Source: Spirochaetia bacterium
GTDB taxonomy: Bacteria > Spirochaetota > UBA4802 > UBA5550
Reading direction: 5' to 3'
Assembly (NCBI GenBank): GCA_009885955.1
Contig: VFJS01000083.1
Location: forward strand, 1-55,883
Length of the DNA stretch: 55,883 nucleotides
Shown: positions 43,737 to 53,169 of the stretch, piece by piece
How the letters are laid out: every line of letters begins with the position of its first letter
Numbering within the stretch: position 1 is the first letter of the stretch
The notes under the pieces: generated by a model
Told to the model about the DNA's origin: nothing
Databases searched by the model: none
The model's input: only the letters and a program-made list of their open reading frames with translations
Program-made: the position numbers and the translations under genes

Positions 43737-44732
43737 ATGATTATTTTGTTTAGAATCATCTTTATTGTTTCATCAATTATTCTCGCAGGTATGCATTTAA
43801 TCAAAGACTCCCTGAATTATGCCCTGATTGCCGGTGCAGCAGCTGGAATAATTTCACTGGGCATAATAATAGTTGTCGAATATATATCACACACCTATTC
43901 TGCCAGGCTTTTACTCGCATCTATTGTCGGCCTTATCACCGGCCTCCTCATTGGACATCTATTGACAATTGCAGTCAGCGCAATTGATGTTGATTTTATA
44001 AAAAACCATATGTCTGTTATAAAACCTCTCCTGTATCATATATTCGGCTTTGGTGTAATGATGTTCTTTGCAATCAATAACGAGTCCCTTGGATTTTTCG
44101 GCAAGATCCAGCCTGGAGTAGCGGAAAATAATAACAGTCAGATATCATACAAGATACTCGATACCAGTGTTATCATAGACGGCAGGATTGCCGACATATG
44201 CGACACAAAATTCATAGAAGGGATCCTGGTCATACCCAATTTTGTACTTAATGAGCTCCAGATGATTGCAGATTCAGCGGATTCAATTAAAAGAAACAGG
44301 GGGCGGAGAGGCCTTGATATTCTGAATAAAATGCAGAAAGACCAGTCAATAAAAGTTAAAATCTCAGACATAGATTTTGACAACACCTCTGAAGTTGACG
44401 CAAAGCTCGTTAAACTGGCAAAAGTGATGAATGCGAAAGTTGTAACAAACGACTTTAACCTGAACAAGGTTGCTGAATTTCATGGAGTCCAGGTACTGAA
44501 TATTAACCAGCTTGCCAATGCCCTGAAGCCGATTGTTCTGCCGGGAGAGGAGATGAGGGTATCACTCATTAAGGAAGGGAAAGACCCCGACCAGGCCATA
44601 GGCTATCTCGATGACGGAACCATGGTTGTCGTGGAGAATGGAAGGAGACGGCTGAACCAGGATGTGGAAGTAACCGTTACATCGGTGCTTCAGACAACTG
44701 CCGGGAGAATGATATTTACGCGGTTAAGGTAA
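43737..44732 (+). CDS. YacL-like membrane protein with PIN and TRAM domains
   Basis: A 331-residue protein. Four hydrophobic spans fill residues ~1-125. A PIN nuclease domain follows: KILDTSVIIDGRIAD with D142, then VVTNDFNLNKVA with further acidic residues. The C-terminal ~70 residues (PGEEMRVSLIKEGKDPDQAIGYL, quoted to GYL; then GTMVVVENGRR) form the RNA-binding TRAM domain. Homologues next to CarD are conserved, and the combined PIN and TRAM domains suggest membrane-associated RNA processing; the target RNA is unknown. It is the third gene of the PBP1A-CarD-YacL stretch. Confidence 0.9.
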   Translation: MIILFRIIFIVSSIILAGMHLIKDSLNYALIAGAAAGIISLGIIIVVEYISHTYSARLLLASIVGLITGLLIGHLLTIAVSAIDVDFIKNHMSVIKPLLYHIFGFGVMMFFAINNESLGFFGKIQPGVAENNNSQISYKILDTSVIIDGRIADICDTKFIEGILVIPNFVLNELQMIADSADSIKRNRGRRGLDILNKMQKDQSIKVKISDIDFDNTSEVDAKLVKLAKVMNAKVVTNDFNLNKVAEFHGVQVLNINQLANALKPIVLPGEEMRVSLIKEGKDPDQAIGYLDDGTMVVVENGRRRLNQDVEVTVTSVLQTTAGRMIFTRLR

Positions 44733-44755
44733 AAAAATCCTTGGAATAATTTTCC

Positions 44756-46033
44756 ATGAGACTGATTTCAGAAATTATTATAATCATAAACAAGGGATTG
44801 ATGCCGCAGGTAACTTTTGATATTTACAAGAGCGGGTGTCAGATATATTCCCTTAAATTCATTGAGGATGTAGAAGAAAATGAAAAATATTCCCTGGAAA
44901 TTGTCTACAGCAACAGGGAGAGTTTTCTAGATTTTGTAAATAATCTGGACAACCATCCGGATAAATTCACCGTTCTTTCTGTCGCAAACGCGCTGGAAGG
45001 AAAAATTAAAGGCGGGCTTCTCACCATATCAGGAAAACTCCCGCTTGAAACGATAACCGATTATGAAATCAATCTGCTCGGGGCAACAGGCCTGATTCAG
45101 AATAAAATAAAAAAAGGCTCCGGCGCGGAATATTCAGGCATATCAACGAATATAGGCGTTATAGGATGCATTAAATCCTATGATGATCCTGTCAATGAAC
45201 ATTACCTCAATGTATATCTGGCCGGCGAAAAAGATTCGGTAATAATAAGCTCACTGACTGAATATACTCCGATTCCCCTTGTTGTCGACTATTCTCTTCC
45301 CGAAGACCTCATTAAGACCATCAAAAGAATTGAAAAATCCTTTGCCGGGATTAGGCTCATCCATGTGGATGAACCCGCTCTCAACATCTATGAGCAGATT
45401 TATTCAAATATCAACAGACCCATGGTATCATATCTCTATGACGATGTACCTCTGGCACTGCTGACAATACTCGGGAAACTTCTATCCAGAAACAGGCTTA
45501 AAGCAGGCGAAATAACCATGGGGATTATAGGCCTGAATGTGAGTCTATTGAGGATTACAAGAATGCTTGTGGAAACCGGTTATTACAGGGTTCTGGGTTA
45601 TGATTTCAATGAAAATATGATGCTCTCCTTTGAAAATAACGGGGGCCTGGGCACAACAACTGAAAACATCCTCAGCAACGCCGATATAATCATTCTTGTA
45701 AAAAATTTCAGTGATTCCACAGACATGAACAAAGTCCGTCCCGGGCAGTATATTTTAACCATGCCCGATTATGACGCGATAGATATAAAGCAGATTAAAA
45801 GCAGGGGGATCAGGGAGCTCATAAGGATTGATAATTCCAACCTTACCTGCCTGTATCCCGGATTATTAAAGGGCCTGATAAAAAGCGGCGCGAACTGTAT
45901 TGATGATGCCTCAATCATTAAATTATCGGGCAAGCTGATAAAATCTATATCAGATACATATCAGTTTCCTGATATATTCAGCGGCATTCATGAAAGGATC
46001 AGTGAATTTATCAATCAGGTTGTCGATGGTTAA
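44756..46033 (+). CDS. ACT-like N-terminus plus NAD-binding domain protein (malic-enzyme-related, uncertain)
   Basis: The product is 425 residues. The first ~80 residues (MRLISEIIIIINKG, then YSLEIVYSNRESF) have the beta-alpha-beta feel of an ACT domain. A Rossmann-like segment occurs at about residues 258-305: MGIIGLNVSLLRITRMLVET, then YRVLGYDFNENMM and NADIIILVK. This arrangement recalls ACT-containing NAD-malic enzymes, but I cannot find the malic enzyme catalytic Tyr/Lys region, so it may be a degenerate or repurposed relative. It starts 24 bases after the PIN/TRAM gene and is followed by the oxidoreductase gene. Confidence 0.5.
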   Translation: MRLISEIIIIINKGLMPQVTFDIYKSGCQIYSLKFIEDVEENEKYSLEIVYSNRESFLDFVNNLDNHPDKFTVLSVANALEGKIKGGLLTISGKLPLETITDYEINLLGATGLIQNKIKKGSGAEYSGISTNIGVIGCIKSYDDPVNEHYLNVYLAGEKDSVIISSLTEYTPIPLVVDYSLPEDLIKTIKRIEKSFAGIRLIHVDEPALNIYEQIYSNINRPMVSYLYDDVPLALLTILGKLLSRNRLKAGEITMGIIGLNVSLLRITRMLVETGYYRVLGYDFNENMMLSFENNGGLGTTTENILSNADIIILVKNFSDSTDMNKVRPGQYILTMPDYDAIDIKQIKSRGIRELIRIDNSNLTCLYPGLLKGLIKSGANCIDDASIIKLSGKLIKSISDTYQFPDIFSGIHERISEFINQVVDG

Positions 46034-46077
46034 TTCTGCGGCTCAATTCAGAGCTAGTAAATAAAGGAGGCCTCAAT

Positions 46078-47241
46078 TTGATTAATATCGGGATAATCGG
46101 CCTTGGCGACATGGGACTTGCCCATGTGAGAGGATTTAATATGCTTGATGATTGCAGGGTCACTGCAGTCTGCGACACGGACATAAAAAGAATTGATGCT
46201 GCGCGGGAGGTTCTGGCCGGGAAAAAATTTGAATCCCATGCTGATTACCGGGACCTCCTGAAACAGAAAAACCTGGATGCCGTGGTTATAGCTGTTTATA
46301 ATTACAGGCATGAAGAAGTTTCCCTTGCCGCTTTAAAGTCCGGCAGGGACATATTCCTGGAAAAGCCGGTTGCCCACACAATTGAATCATGCGACAATAT
46401 TATCAAAACATGGGGAGCAACCGAATCTATTCTCCAGATTGGCTTTACCTACAGATATTCAAGCATGTACAGGCATGTGGCCAGGATGATAGAAAAGGGG
46501 GCGCTCGGTGAAATAATGATGGCCTACTGCATTGAGTTCAGGGATAACTTCCCCCTCCCATGGTTCTTTGATGAGGAAAAATCGGGTGGAGCCATTGTTG
46601 AAAAAAACTGCCATCACTTTGACATTTTCAACTGGATGATAAAATCCAGCCCTCTTTCTGTCTATGCAGCCGGAGGGCAGCATGTCGTTAAAGGTAAAAA
46701 TTATGAAATCAAATGCTCCTATGCAAGGGAAAAAGGGATAAGGATTGATAACCCGTCCATTGTCGACCATGCCTTTATCACCGTGGCGTATGAAAACAGC
46801 GCAGTGGCAAACCTGGGGCTCTGCATGTATGAGAGCCCGCCGATCGATGGCCTCAGGATCGGAATGGTAAGCGTCAGGGGGGAGCATGCCGTAATAGACA
46901 GGGACAGTTCTCTTGAACTGGGAGGTGGGCCAAAAGGAGAGAACAAAAAATATTCATTGGATATGAAGCTGGAAACATTTGGAATCGGGCATATCGGATG
47001 CCAGCTTCAACGCAGTGATTTTTTAAAAAGCATAAAAAAAAGGTCGCCGCCCTTTGCAGACATTTTCACGGGCCGCGACGCGGCACTGATCTGCTATGGA
47101 GCCGAAAAGTCGATAAAAGAAAAAAGGCCAATTCAGATATCAGAGTTTGATGACCCAATCATATCAGAACTGTCATTCAGGAAAGGGCACGCTGGCGCAC
47201 GGCCCACGCCAGAACCGGCAAATCCGCTTTTAAAGGGATAG
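46078..47241 (+). CDS. Gfo/Idh/MocA-family oxidoreductase
   Basis: A 387-residue protein. The nucleotide-binding GLGDMG lies at residues 8-13 and EKPVAHT marks the conserved lysine-proline (EKP) of the family. The C-terminal part (GGAIVEKNCHHFDIFNWM) has the histidine region that faces the substrate. It starts with TTG at 46078, supported by a strong AAAGGAGG site 7 bases upstream; no nearer ATG exists. The substrate is probably a sugar or inositol derivative, but the sequence does not tell which. It lies 17 bases before the ChaN-like gene. Confidence 0.85.
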   Translation: MINIGIIGLGDMGLAHVRGFNMLDDCRVTAVCDTDIKRIDAAREVLAGKKFESHADYRDLLKQKNLDAVVIAVYNYRHEEVSLAALKSGRDIFLEKPVAHTIESCDNIIKTWGATESILQIGFTYRYSSMYRHVARMIEKGALGEIMMAYCIEFRDNFPLPWFFDEEKSGGAIVEKNCHHFDIFNWMIKSSPLSVYAAGGQHVVKGKNYEIKCSYAREKGIRIDNPSIVDHAFITVAYENSAVANLGLCMYESPPIDGLRIGMVSVRGEHAVIDRDSSLELGGGPKGENKKYSLDMKLETFGIGHIGCQLQRSDFLKSIKKRSPPFADIFTGRDAALICYGAEKSIKEKRPIQISEFDDPIISELSFRKGHAGARPTPEPANPLLKG

Positions 47242-47258
47242 AAAAACGATACATACAT

Positions 47259-49016
47259 ATGGCCAGGAAAAAAAATACAAGTCATGATAATTTTCCCGGC
47301 GACTGGGTAATCCTGAAAATTGATGCAGGGATTACATTCCCCGGCTCAGAAAAGGGAATATTTTATCAGACAATTATCCTTGAAAAAAAATCATCAACCA
47401 GCCTTTCATACAGTATAGTGATACGCCAGGGCTCCATGAAGAATGGGCCCCTTAGCAGTTATAAAAAAAATGTCAGCATTAAAAATATAACAGCCCCCTT
47501 CTGGCTCCCCCCCTCTATTATGAATATCATCACTGCGGATTTTAAAAAAAAATCCGCAGTGGCGCGGAAGGACATGATAAAACTGAACGGTGTGACATTC
47601 AATTGTAATGTTCTTGAAAACAAAACCGAAAATGGCGATATCATAAAACAATGGGAATGCGTGAATTCCCCGTTAAATGCCCCTTTAAAGATATCAATAA
47701 AAAGCAATGGGAAAGAGAAGGTTATACTATCCCTTTATAAACATGGGGATCTTACACATAAAATCCCAGGCGGTAAAAAGTCATATATCCCGAAATATTA
47801 CTCCCCCGATTCCCTGAAACTCAATATAAACAGGAACGGCCTTGATAATTACCTTCATACACAGGCTGAACTTTTATACAAACACAGCCTCTCAATGAAG
47901 GGAATTATTCTTGATACGCACAGTAAAAAAATTATCAATTTTAATAATGTAATTAAAGCCTTAAGGCATATTGATGTCATATGTATTGGCGAGATTCATG
48001 AATCTGCGGAATGTCATAAAATGGAAATTGATATCATAAAAAACATGCACCGCGTGAATCCCCGTATCATCATCGGGTTTGAGATGTTTTACCGGACCTT
48101 TTTTATTCAGAAGGGCCTGGATGATTTTGTATCAGGAAAAATCGATGAGGATACCTTTAGAAAAAAAATTTATGATACCTGCTGGAACCCCCGGTGGTAC
48201 TGGCTCTACCGTGAAATTTTTCTTTTCGCCCGGGAGAAGGGGATAAAAATGACAGGCCTCAACCCCCCCAGGGAACTCATGAAAAAATTCAGGGAGAATT
48301 ATCATGATATGACCTCTGCTGAACAGGAATGGTTTGCCAGGGAGATCGATTATACGGATGAACGGCACAAGGCAATAACCATGAGAAATTTCAGCGTAAT
48401 GGGTAACATGGGGATGGTTACGGAATCGCTCTACCCGTCGCAATGCATATGGGATGATACAATGGCAGAATCCATTGTCAATCAGATACGGGAGAACCCC
48501 GGGGCTCAGGTGATTGCATTGACAGGCGGTTTCCATGCCGGATTCCGTGTTACCGTGGAGGGGCGTGCATTGAAGAAGGCGGAGAGTGCAGGCATATCCT
48601 TCTCAAGCAGGGTACTCTTTCCCCATGAATCCGCCTGGCTTGATTCCTCCTGCATCGAGGAGTTCGTGAGGCTTGATATAGCAGATTACATCTATTATGT
48701 CGATCCGAACGAGGAAATGAACGGATATGACGGGGATAAGGATGACAGGCTGAGCTGGATGAAGGCATATAAGCTTCTCAATGACGGCATGATCGATGAA
48801 GCTGAATCCTCGCTTAAAAGTGATGATTCCGAAATGGGCGAAAAAATTCTTATGAGGATCAGAATCTTCAAAAAAGCGAAACAGCTTGCCATGGGCGGCA
48901 AATATGACGAGGCCATATCCCTTGCCACAGAAATCCCGGAAGCCTATGCCAGGGGGAGGATGATATGGCTTGATAAAATTCATAAAACCGGAATTACAGG
49001 AGTATGGCCCGATTAA
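47259..49016 (+). CDS. Protein with C-terminal ChaN-like (heme-binding, DUF399) domain
   Basis: The product is 585 residues without a signal peptide. From residue ~225 onward it matches the ChaN family: VICIGEIHESAECHKMEID, IIIGFEMFYR, ARE- and GLNPPREL-like segments, VTESLYPSQCIWDDTMA and IALTGGFHAGF. The last two carry the histidine and aspartate-rich surroundings that bind heme-like or metal ligands in EreA/ChaN-like folds. The first ~200 residues are a separate, unrecognised beta-rich domain, and the last ~80 residues are helical, TPR-like. Usually ChaN is an exported lipoprotein, so a cytoplasmic version with extra domains is odd. Confidence 0.65.
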   Translation: MARKKNTSHDNFPGDWVILKIDAGITFPGSEKGIFYQTIILEKKSSTSLSYSIVIRQGSMKNGPLSSYKKNVSIKNITAPFWLPPSIMNIITADFKKKSAVARKDMIKLNGVTFNCNVLENKTENGDIIKQWECVNSPLNAPLKISIKSNGKEKVILSLYKHGDLTHKIPGGKKSYIPKYYSPDSLKLNINRNGLDNYLHTQAELLYKHSLSMKGIILDTHSKKIINFNNVIKALRHIDVICIGEIHESAECHKMEIDIIKNMHRVNPRIIIGFEMFYRTFFIQKGLDDFVSGKIDEDTFRKKIYDTCWNPRWYWLYREIFLFAREKGIKMTGLNPPRELMKKFRENYHDMTSAEQEWFAREIDYTDERHKAITMRNFSVMGNMGMVTESLYPSQCIWDDTMAESIVNQIRENPGAQVIALTGGFHAGFRVTVEGRALKKAESAGISFSSRVLFPHESAWLDSSCIEEFVRLDIADYIYYVDPNEEMNGYDGDKDDRLSWMKAYKLLNDGMIDEAESSLKSDDSEMGEKILMRIRIFKKAKQLAMGGKYDEAISLATEIPEAYARGRMIWLDKIHKTGITGVWPD

Positions 49017-49142
49017 TAATTTTGTTGACATGATTATTTTTTCATCAATCGAATCAATAGAATGGTATCCCGAATATTGAAAATAGCAGTTTCTGCAAAG
49101 GTACAAACAATTGGAAATATTAAATTCTAAGGGCTTAAAAAT

Positions 49143-50747
49143 ATGAAATACCTTGTCATGACGTTCATCTCTTTATCCCTGGTAATTCCTGTATGGCCGC
49201 AAGGCCGTGGAATTTTCGATGCTGCGAAGAAAGGCGACGTTACAACAATAACATCTCTGATTAACAGCGGTACGGATTTGAATGGAAGAAATTCATACGG
49301 GGATACCATCCTTCATGTTGCCGCACTGAAAGGGTATCTTTCCATTGTCCAGCTTCTTATAAATAAAAAATCCGATGTACATTCTGAAAATTCAGGAAAA
49401 AGTACGCCCCTTCATCTTGCTGCTGACAGGGGGCACCTGGATGTTTTGGAATTTCTGATAAAAAGCGGTGCCAGAGTAAATTCCAGGGACAAATGGGGCA
49501 GAACACCACTGCATCTTGCTGCTGGAAAAGGGCATGGTGAAGTGGTAAAAAAACTTTTATCCCTTGGTGCCGATAGCGGGATAAAAGATCTATCCGGAAA
49601 GACCCCTCTCTACCATGTATGCAGATTAAAAACTCTCAATAGAATCCATATTAATATTGTATCGATGCTGATAAAAAACGGATCCGATGTAAATATCCAG
49701 ATTTCAAGGAGCACTGAAGGATATGTAGAGAATGAAAATATACATTCATCGGAAATTGGAAAAGCGCCTCTGCACTGGGCTGTAATAAATGCTAATACTG
49801 AATTAGCCGAGTTACTGATAAACAGCAGGTCAAAAGTTGATATAGCGGACGGTAATGGCGTTACACCCCTTCATCTGGCCGCATATAAAGCTGACAGTAA
49901 AATTATTGAAATGCTTATTCTCAAAAGTGCCAGCATTAATTCTAAGGATAAAGAAAATGACTCCCCGCTCCATCTTGCAGTCAAAACCGACTTCCCTCTT
50001 AATGGTAATTACTGGGGAAGGAAAAACTGGATAAAAATGCTTAACGGACGGGATGCTTATTTCAATGCCCTTGATAAGAAAAAAAACAGGCTGGGAATAA
50101 CTGCCCTTCTAATAAAAAAGGGAGCTGATGTAAATGCTGAAGGTAAAAGCAAAATGACTCCGCTTCACTGGGCCTCGTATAACGGCTTTATTGAAATTGC
50201 GAAATTACTGCTGCTGAACAAAGCAAAAATTGATCTAAAGGACAGAGACGGCATGACTCCCCTTTACCTCGCCCTTCGTGAAGGCCACAGGGAATTATCC
50301 CGATTCCTTATACTCAGTGGCGCTGATGTGAACAATGTTATTCCCCGGCTGCCCGATGAGGAAAAGGAAAAAAACAGTGCGGAGGAAATAAGGGCCATAA
50401 CTCCCATGCACAGGGCAGTTGAAAACGGTTTTGCAGATATCGTTGAGATGATGCTTAAAAAAGGGGCCAGGTTTGATATTAAAGACAAACACGGCAGGAC
50501 GCCGTTATACATCTCACTGCAGAAAAATCAGACCGGAATCTGCAAACAGCTGATACATTCAGGAGCTTCTGTCAATGTCAGGGATGAATACGGGAATTCG
50601 CTCCTTCATATTGCTTCGGAAAAGGGGAACACTGAGATCGCAAGGCTGCTCGTAAAAAAGGGTGTTGATACAAAAGCAAAAAATGAAGAAGGCAAAACAC
50701 CTGGAGACCTGGCATCAATCAGGGAGATGAAGGATATTTTAAAATAG
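49143..50747 (+). CDS. Exported ankyrin-repeat protein
   Basis: A 534-residue protein with a signal peptide (MKYLVMTFISLSLVIPVWPQ). The rest is about a dozen ankyrin repeats with the usual TPLHLAAxxGH and LLxxGAD turns, for example TPLHLAADRGHLDVLEFL and TPLHLAAGKGHGEVVKKLL (each cut). Some central repeats carry inserts (residues ~165-200 and 290-320). It is probably a periplasmic or surface interaction scaffold. It is followed by a convergent VOC gene, and the intervening 70 bases contain a GC-rich hairpin-free spacer. Confidence 0.9.
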   Translation: MKYLVMTFISLSLVIPVWPQGRGIFDAAKKGDVTTITSLINSGTDLNGRNSYGDTILHVAALKGYLSIVQLLINKKSDVHSENSGKSTPLHLAADRGHLDVLEFLIKSGARVNSRDKWGRTPLHLAAGKGHGEVVKKLLSLGADSGIKDLSGKTPLYHVCRLKTLNRIHINIVSMLIKNGSDVNIQISRSTEGYVENENIHSSEIGKAPLHWAVINANTELAELLINSRSKVDIADGNGVTPLHLAAYKADSKIIEMLILKSASINSKDKENDSPLHLAVKTDFPLNGNYWGRKNWIKMLNGRDAYFNALDKKKNRLGITALLIKKGADVNAEGKSKMTPLHWASYNGFIEIAKLLLLNKAKIDLKDRDGMTPLYLALREGHRELSRFLILSGADVNNVIPRLPDEEKEKNSAEEIRAITPMHRAVENGFADIVEMMLKKGARFDIKDKHGRTPLYISLQKNQTGICKQLIHSGASVNVRDEYGNSLLHIASEKGNTEIARLLVKKGVDTKAKNEEGKTPGDLASIREMKDILK

Positions 50748-50816
50748 AAAATTTGTCTTTTAAAAAATTATCAGGATCTTCGGGCGAACATTAGCGCCAA
50801 TTTATTCAATGCCCCC

Positions 50817-51389
50817 TTATGTTATATTCCTGATACTGGAGACAAGTTCTTCCATCTCATCACTGTTCAAATTGAGATTAACCTTTCCCCCGCCAGGGTG
50901 CCTGAAACCGATCCTGCACCCATCCGCAGTCTTTTCTACAACAAATTTTCTGTTCCCGGAAAATTTAACATCCTTTGATAGCCAGTCATCGGCATTAAAT
51001 TCAGCAAACTGTATAAGCACTCCGAATGCATCCCTGGGATGGACAAATATTTCCTTCCATACACCGCCATAATCCTTTCCTTCAAAAAAAGGGATATTTC
51101 TTGTTTGTAGTAATTCCCTTGTTTTTTCAATATCATCCACCTGGAAGGTAATATGATGAACCCCGCCGTTTCTACCCTCGAGAAATTTGTCTATGAAACT
51201 CCCCTTTCCTGTGGGGGCGATAATCTCCAATCTGCTCAAGTCCCCAACGGAAAATATCTCCCAGAAAAATTTCTTATCATCATCTGAACCGTTGGAACCG
51301 GGAACAGCTCCAAAAATTTCCGAAAAGAACCCCTTTGCCTTTTCAAAATCATTTACTGCAAGCGAGACATGATCAATTCTAAGTATCAT
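50817..51389 (-). CDS. VOC/glyoxalase-family protein (methylmalonyl-CoA epimerase-like)
   Basis: From the ATG at 51389 (AAAGGA site upstream) the product is 190 residues. An upstream ATG at 51431 adds an unlikely basic leader. MILRIDHVSLAVNDFEKAKGFF starts the first beta-alpha-beta-beta-beta unit with the metal-binding histidine H7 (IDHVSLAV), and NGGVHHITFQVDDIEKT starts the second with its histidine pair. The glutamate of RLEII and DAFGVLIQF match the metal sites of methylmalonyl-CoA epimerases. The extra ~55 C-terminal residues (IGFRHPGGGKVNLNLN) are unusual for that enzyme. The substrate is uncertain. Confidence 0.8.
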   Translation of the reverse strand: MILRIDHVSLAVNDFEKAKGFFSEIFGAVPGSNGSDDDKKFFWEIFSVGDLSRLEIIAPTGKGSFIDKFLEGRNGGVHHITFQVDDIEKTRELLQTRNIPFFEGKDYGGVWKEIFVHPRDAFGVLIQFAEFNADDWLSKDVKFSGNRKFVVEKTADGCRIGFRHPGGGKVNLNLNSDEMEELVSSIRNIT

Positions 51390-51558
51390 ATACTTTTCCT
51401 TTTTTTCAAGCAGCCTTAGCTTTAAATCCAATATTATCAGACAGCAGAAGCATTTAAAATACTATGACATTATCCTAAACCCGAAAACGATTGGCAACAT
51501 TTTATTTCAGAATGCATAGCATTTAAAAGGAACTGAAATAAAAAATTATATTTTTTTC

Positions 51559-53169
51559 TTATAAAACAACTTTTCCACCAAGTTCAATCCTTTCCCTGTA
51601 TGATCTCTTCCCTGACAAATAACTCAAATACCTGACAAATAAATGATCCTTCTTATACCTGAATTCAAGCATTGCAGAAATCTTACCGGTTGTTTGATTC
51701 TCCACAGAGCCATCGGAGATAGACTCTGGATCATATTTCCCCCTTGAGTAGATAGTGTTGCCATTTATTATTGTGAGACGCTCATATTTCATCCTGATAT
51801 TCAAGTTATCGAGGAAATGAAGAAAAAATCCCCCGCCAAAATTACGGGAATAACCGCTGTACTCGGACCACTGGCATAGACCTGAAAATTCAAGTTCAAA
51901 GTTATCAACGACATATTTATTTGCATCGCCTTTTATCTGCCATTTCAAACTCCGCCCTTTGTCATTTTCATATGAAATTTTTGTCAGGTAGAAGGCGGCC
52001 TTTTCCTTCCTGCTGATTCCATATTTGAAAAATATTCCCTCCCTGATTATAAGAGGAAGCAGATAATCATACCTCCCCGGTGTAATCCTTTTTTCAGATG
52101 AAAGGACTGCCCCGGCTGTAACAGGATCATACAGCTTTAATGAACTTTCAAATTCAAACAGCTTTTCCGGATAATTCTTCCCGGAACTATAGAGGGAATA
52201 ATAGTTTATTCCAGTCTGCTTCCAGGCCATTGATAGGAAAAATAAGGGGAATTGAAATTTAAACCCGCACAAAAACCCGTAATCCATGGACAGTTCTTCT
52301 GCATTTTCTCCGGGTCTGAACTCCCTCCTGCTCATTCCAAGTTCAAAAAAAATCAGCGAATAGTCATCAGAATATTGTGAAAAGCACCCGTATCCGTAAA
52401 ACCTGTGAAGCCCTATACCGGTATTATCAGAATAATAGTCCCAGGAAATATTTTCTCTTCCTGTTCCCATAATTTCAGTCTGGAATGCGTAGGCCTGTAT
52501 TGAAAAATATTTCCCGTATTTAATCCCAGTCATGAACCCGATGTCATTTATAGATACCGGTTCAGGATGAGAAATATCCTTTTCAATTTTCGCATTTATT
52601 GAATTCAAGTTGCTGCCTGCAAACCCGTTATCATAATCATCCATGCTGATGTATCTTCTGCGGGTAGAATAAAAAATATTTATGGAAATTTCCATACTAC
52701 CCATAGGATAATTCCATAAACCGGCTATACCGTTGAATGAATAAATCGGATTTCCTGAATTTTCAGGCTGGAAGGGTTCACTCCTGGATACTGCCATTGA
52801 TGAAACAAACTGATCTGGCGGAATATACTTTTTTTTCCCCATGAGCAGTCCGGTTCCAAAATTAGCATTGTAATTGCCTAAAATAAATCTGTAATTTCTT
52901 GCAATATCAAATAAAATCAGATTCCATGTGTACATCCCCTCATTGTTGTTAATATACTGGTGGCAGAAATTAAAGCTGCTTAATTCACTGAACCTCACTC
53001 TGACTCTTTCCCGGTACAGGCTCTTTTCATTCTCATCATAATCAACGATATCTCTTTTATAGACCGCCTCAAGTTCAATCTCTTCAATGGAAGAACCCCC
53101 ATGGGATGCCGTCCCGGAAAATACTAATAACGCAAGGATTGAAAAAAATATGAATCTTATTCGAAACAT
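51559..53169 (-). CDS. Putative outer-membrane beta-barrel, last gene of an envelope operon
   Basis: A 536-residue product with a signal peptide (MFRIRFIFFSILALLVFSGTASHG). The whole mature chain is built of alternating strands with many aromatic residues and short turns (LYRERVRVRFSELSSFNF, YRFILGNYNANFGTGLL, WQIKGDANKYVV), consistent with a large barrel. Its start overlaps the stop of the helix-hairpin-helix gene by 13 bases, so the three genes 55529-51559 are one operon. No plug or TonB box is evident. The transported or displayed substrate is unknown. Confidence 0.65.
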   Translation of the reverse strand: MFRIRFIFFSILALLVFSGTASHGGSSIEEIELEAVYKRDIVDYDENEKSLYRERVRVRFSELSSFNFCHQYINNNEGMYTWNLILFDIARNYRFILGNYNANFGTGLLMGKKKYIPPDQFVSSMAVSRSEPFQPENSGNPIYSFNGIAGLWNYPMGSMEISINIFYSTRRRYISMDDYDNGFAGSNLNSINAKIEKDISHPEPVSINDIGFMTGIKYGKYFSIQAYAFQTEIMGTGRENISWDYYSDNTGIGLHRFYGYGCFSQYSDDYSLIFFELGMSRREFRPGENAEELSMDYGFLCGFKFQFPLFFLSMAWKQTGINYYSLYSSGKNYPEKLFEFESSLKLYDPVTAGAVLSSEKRITPGRYDYLLPLIIREGIFFKYGISRKEKAAFYLTKISYENDKGRSLKWQIKGDANKYVVDNFELEFSGLCQWSEYSGYSRNFGGGFFLHFLDNLNIRMKYERLTIINGNTIYSRGKYDPESISDGSVENQTTGKISAMLEFRYKKDHLFVRYLSYLSGKRSYRERIELGGKVVL

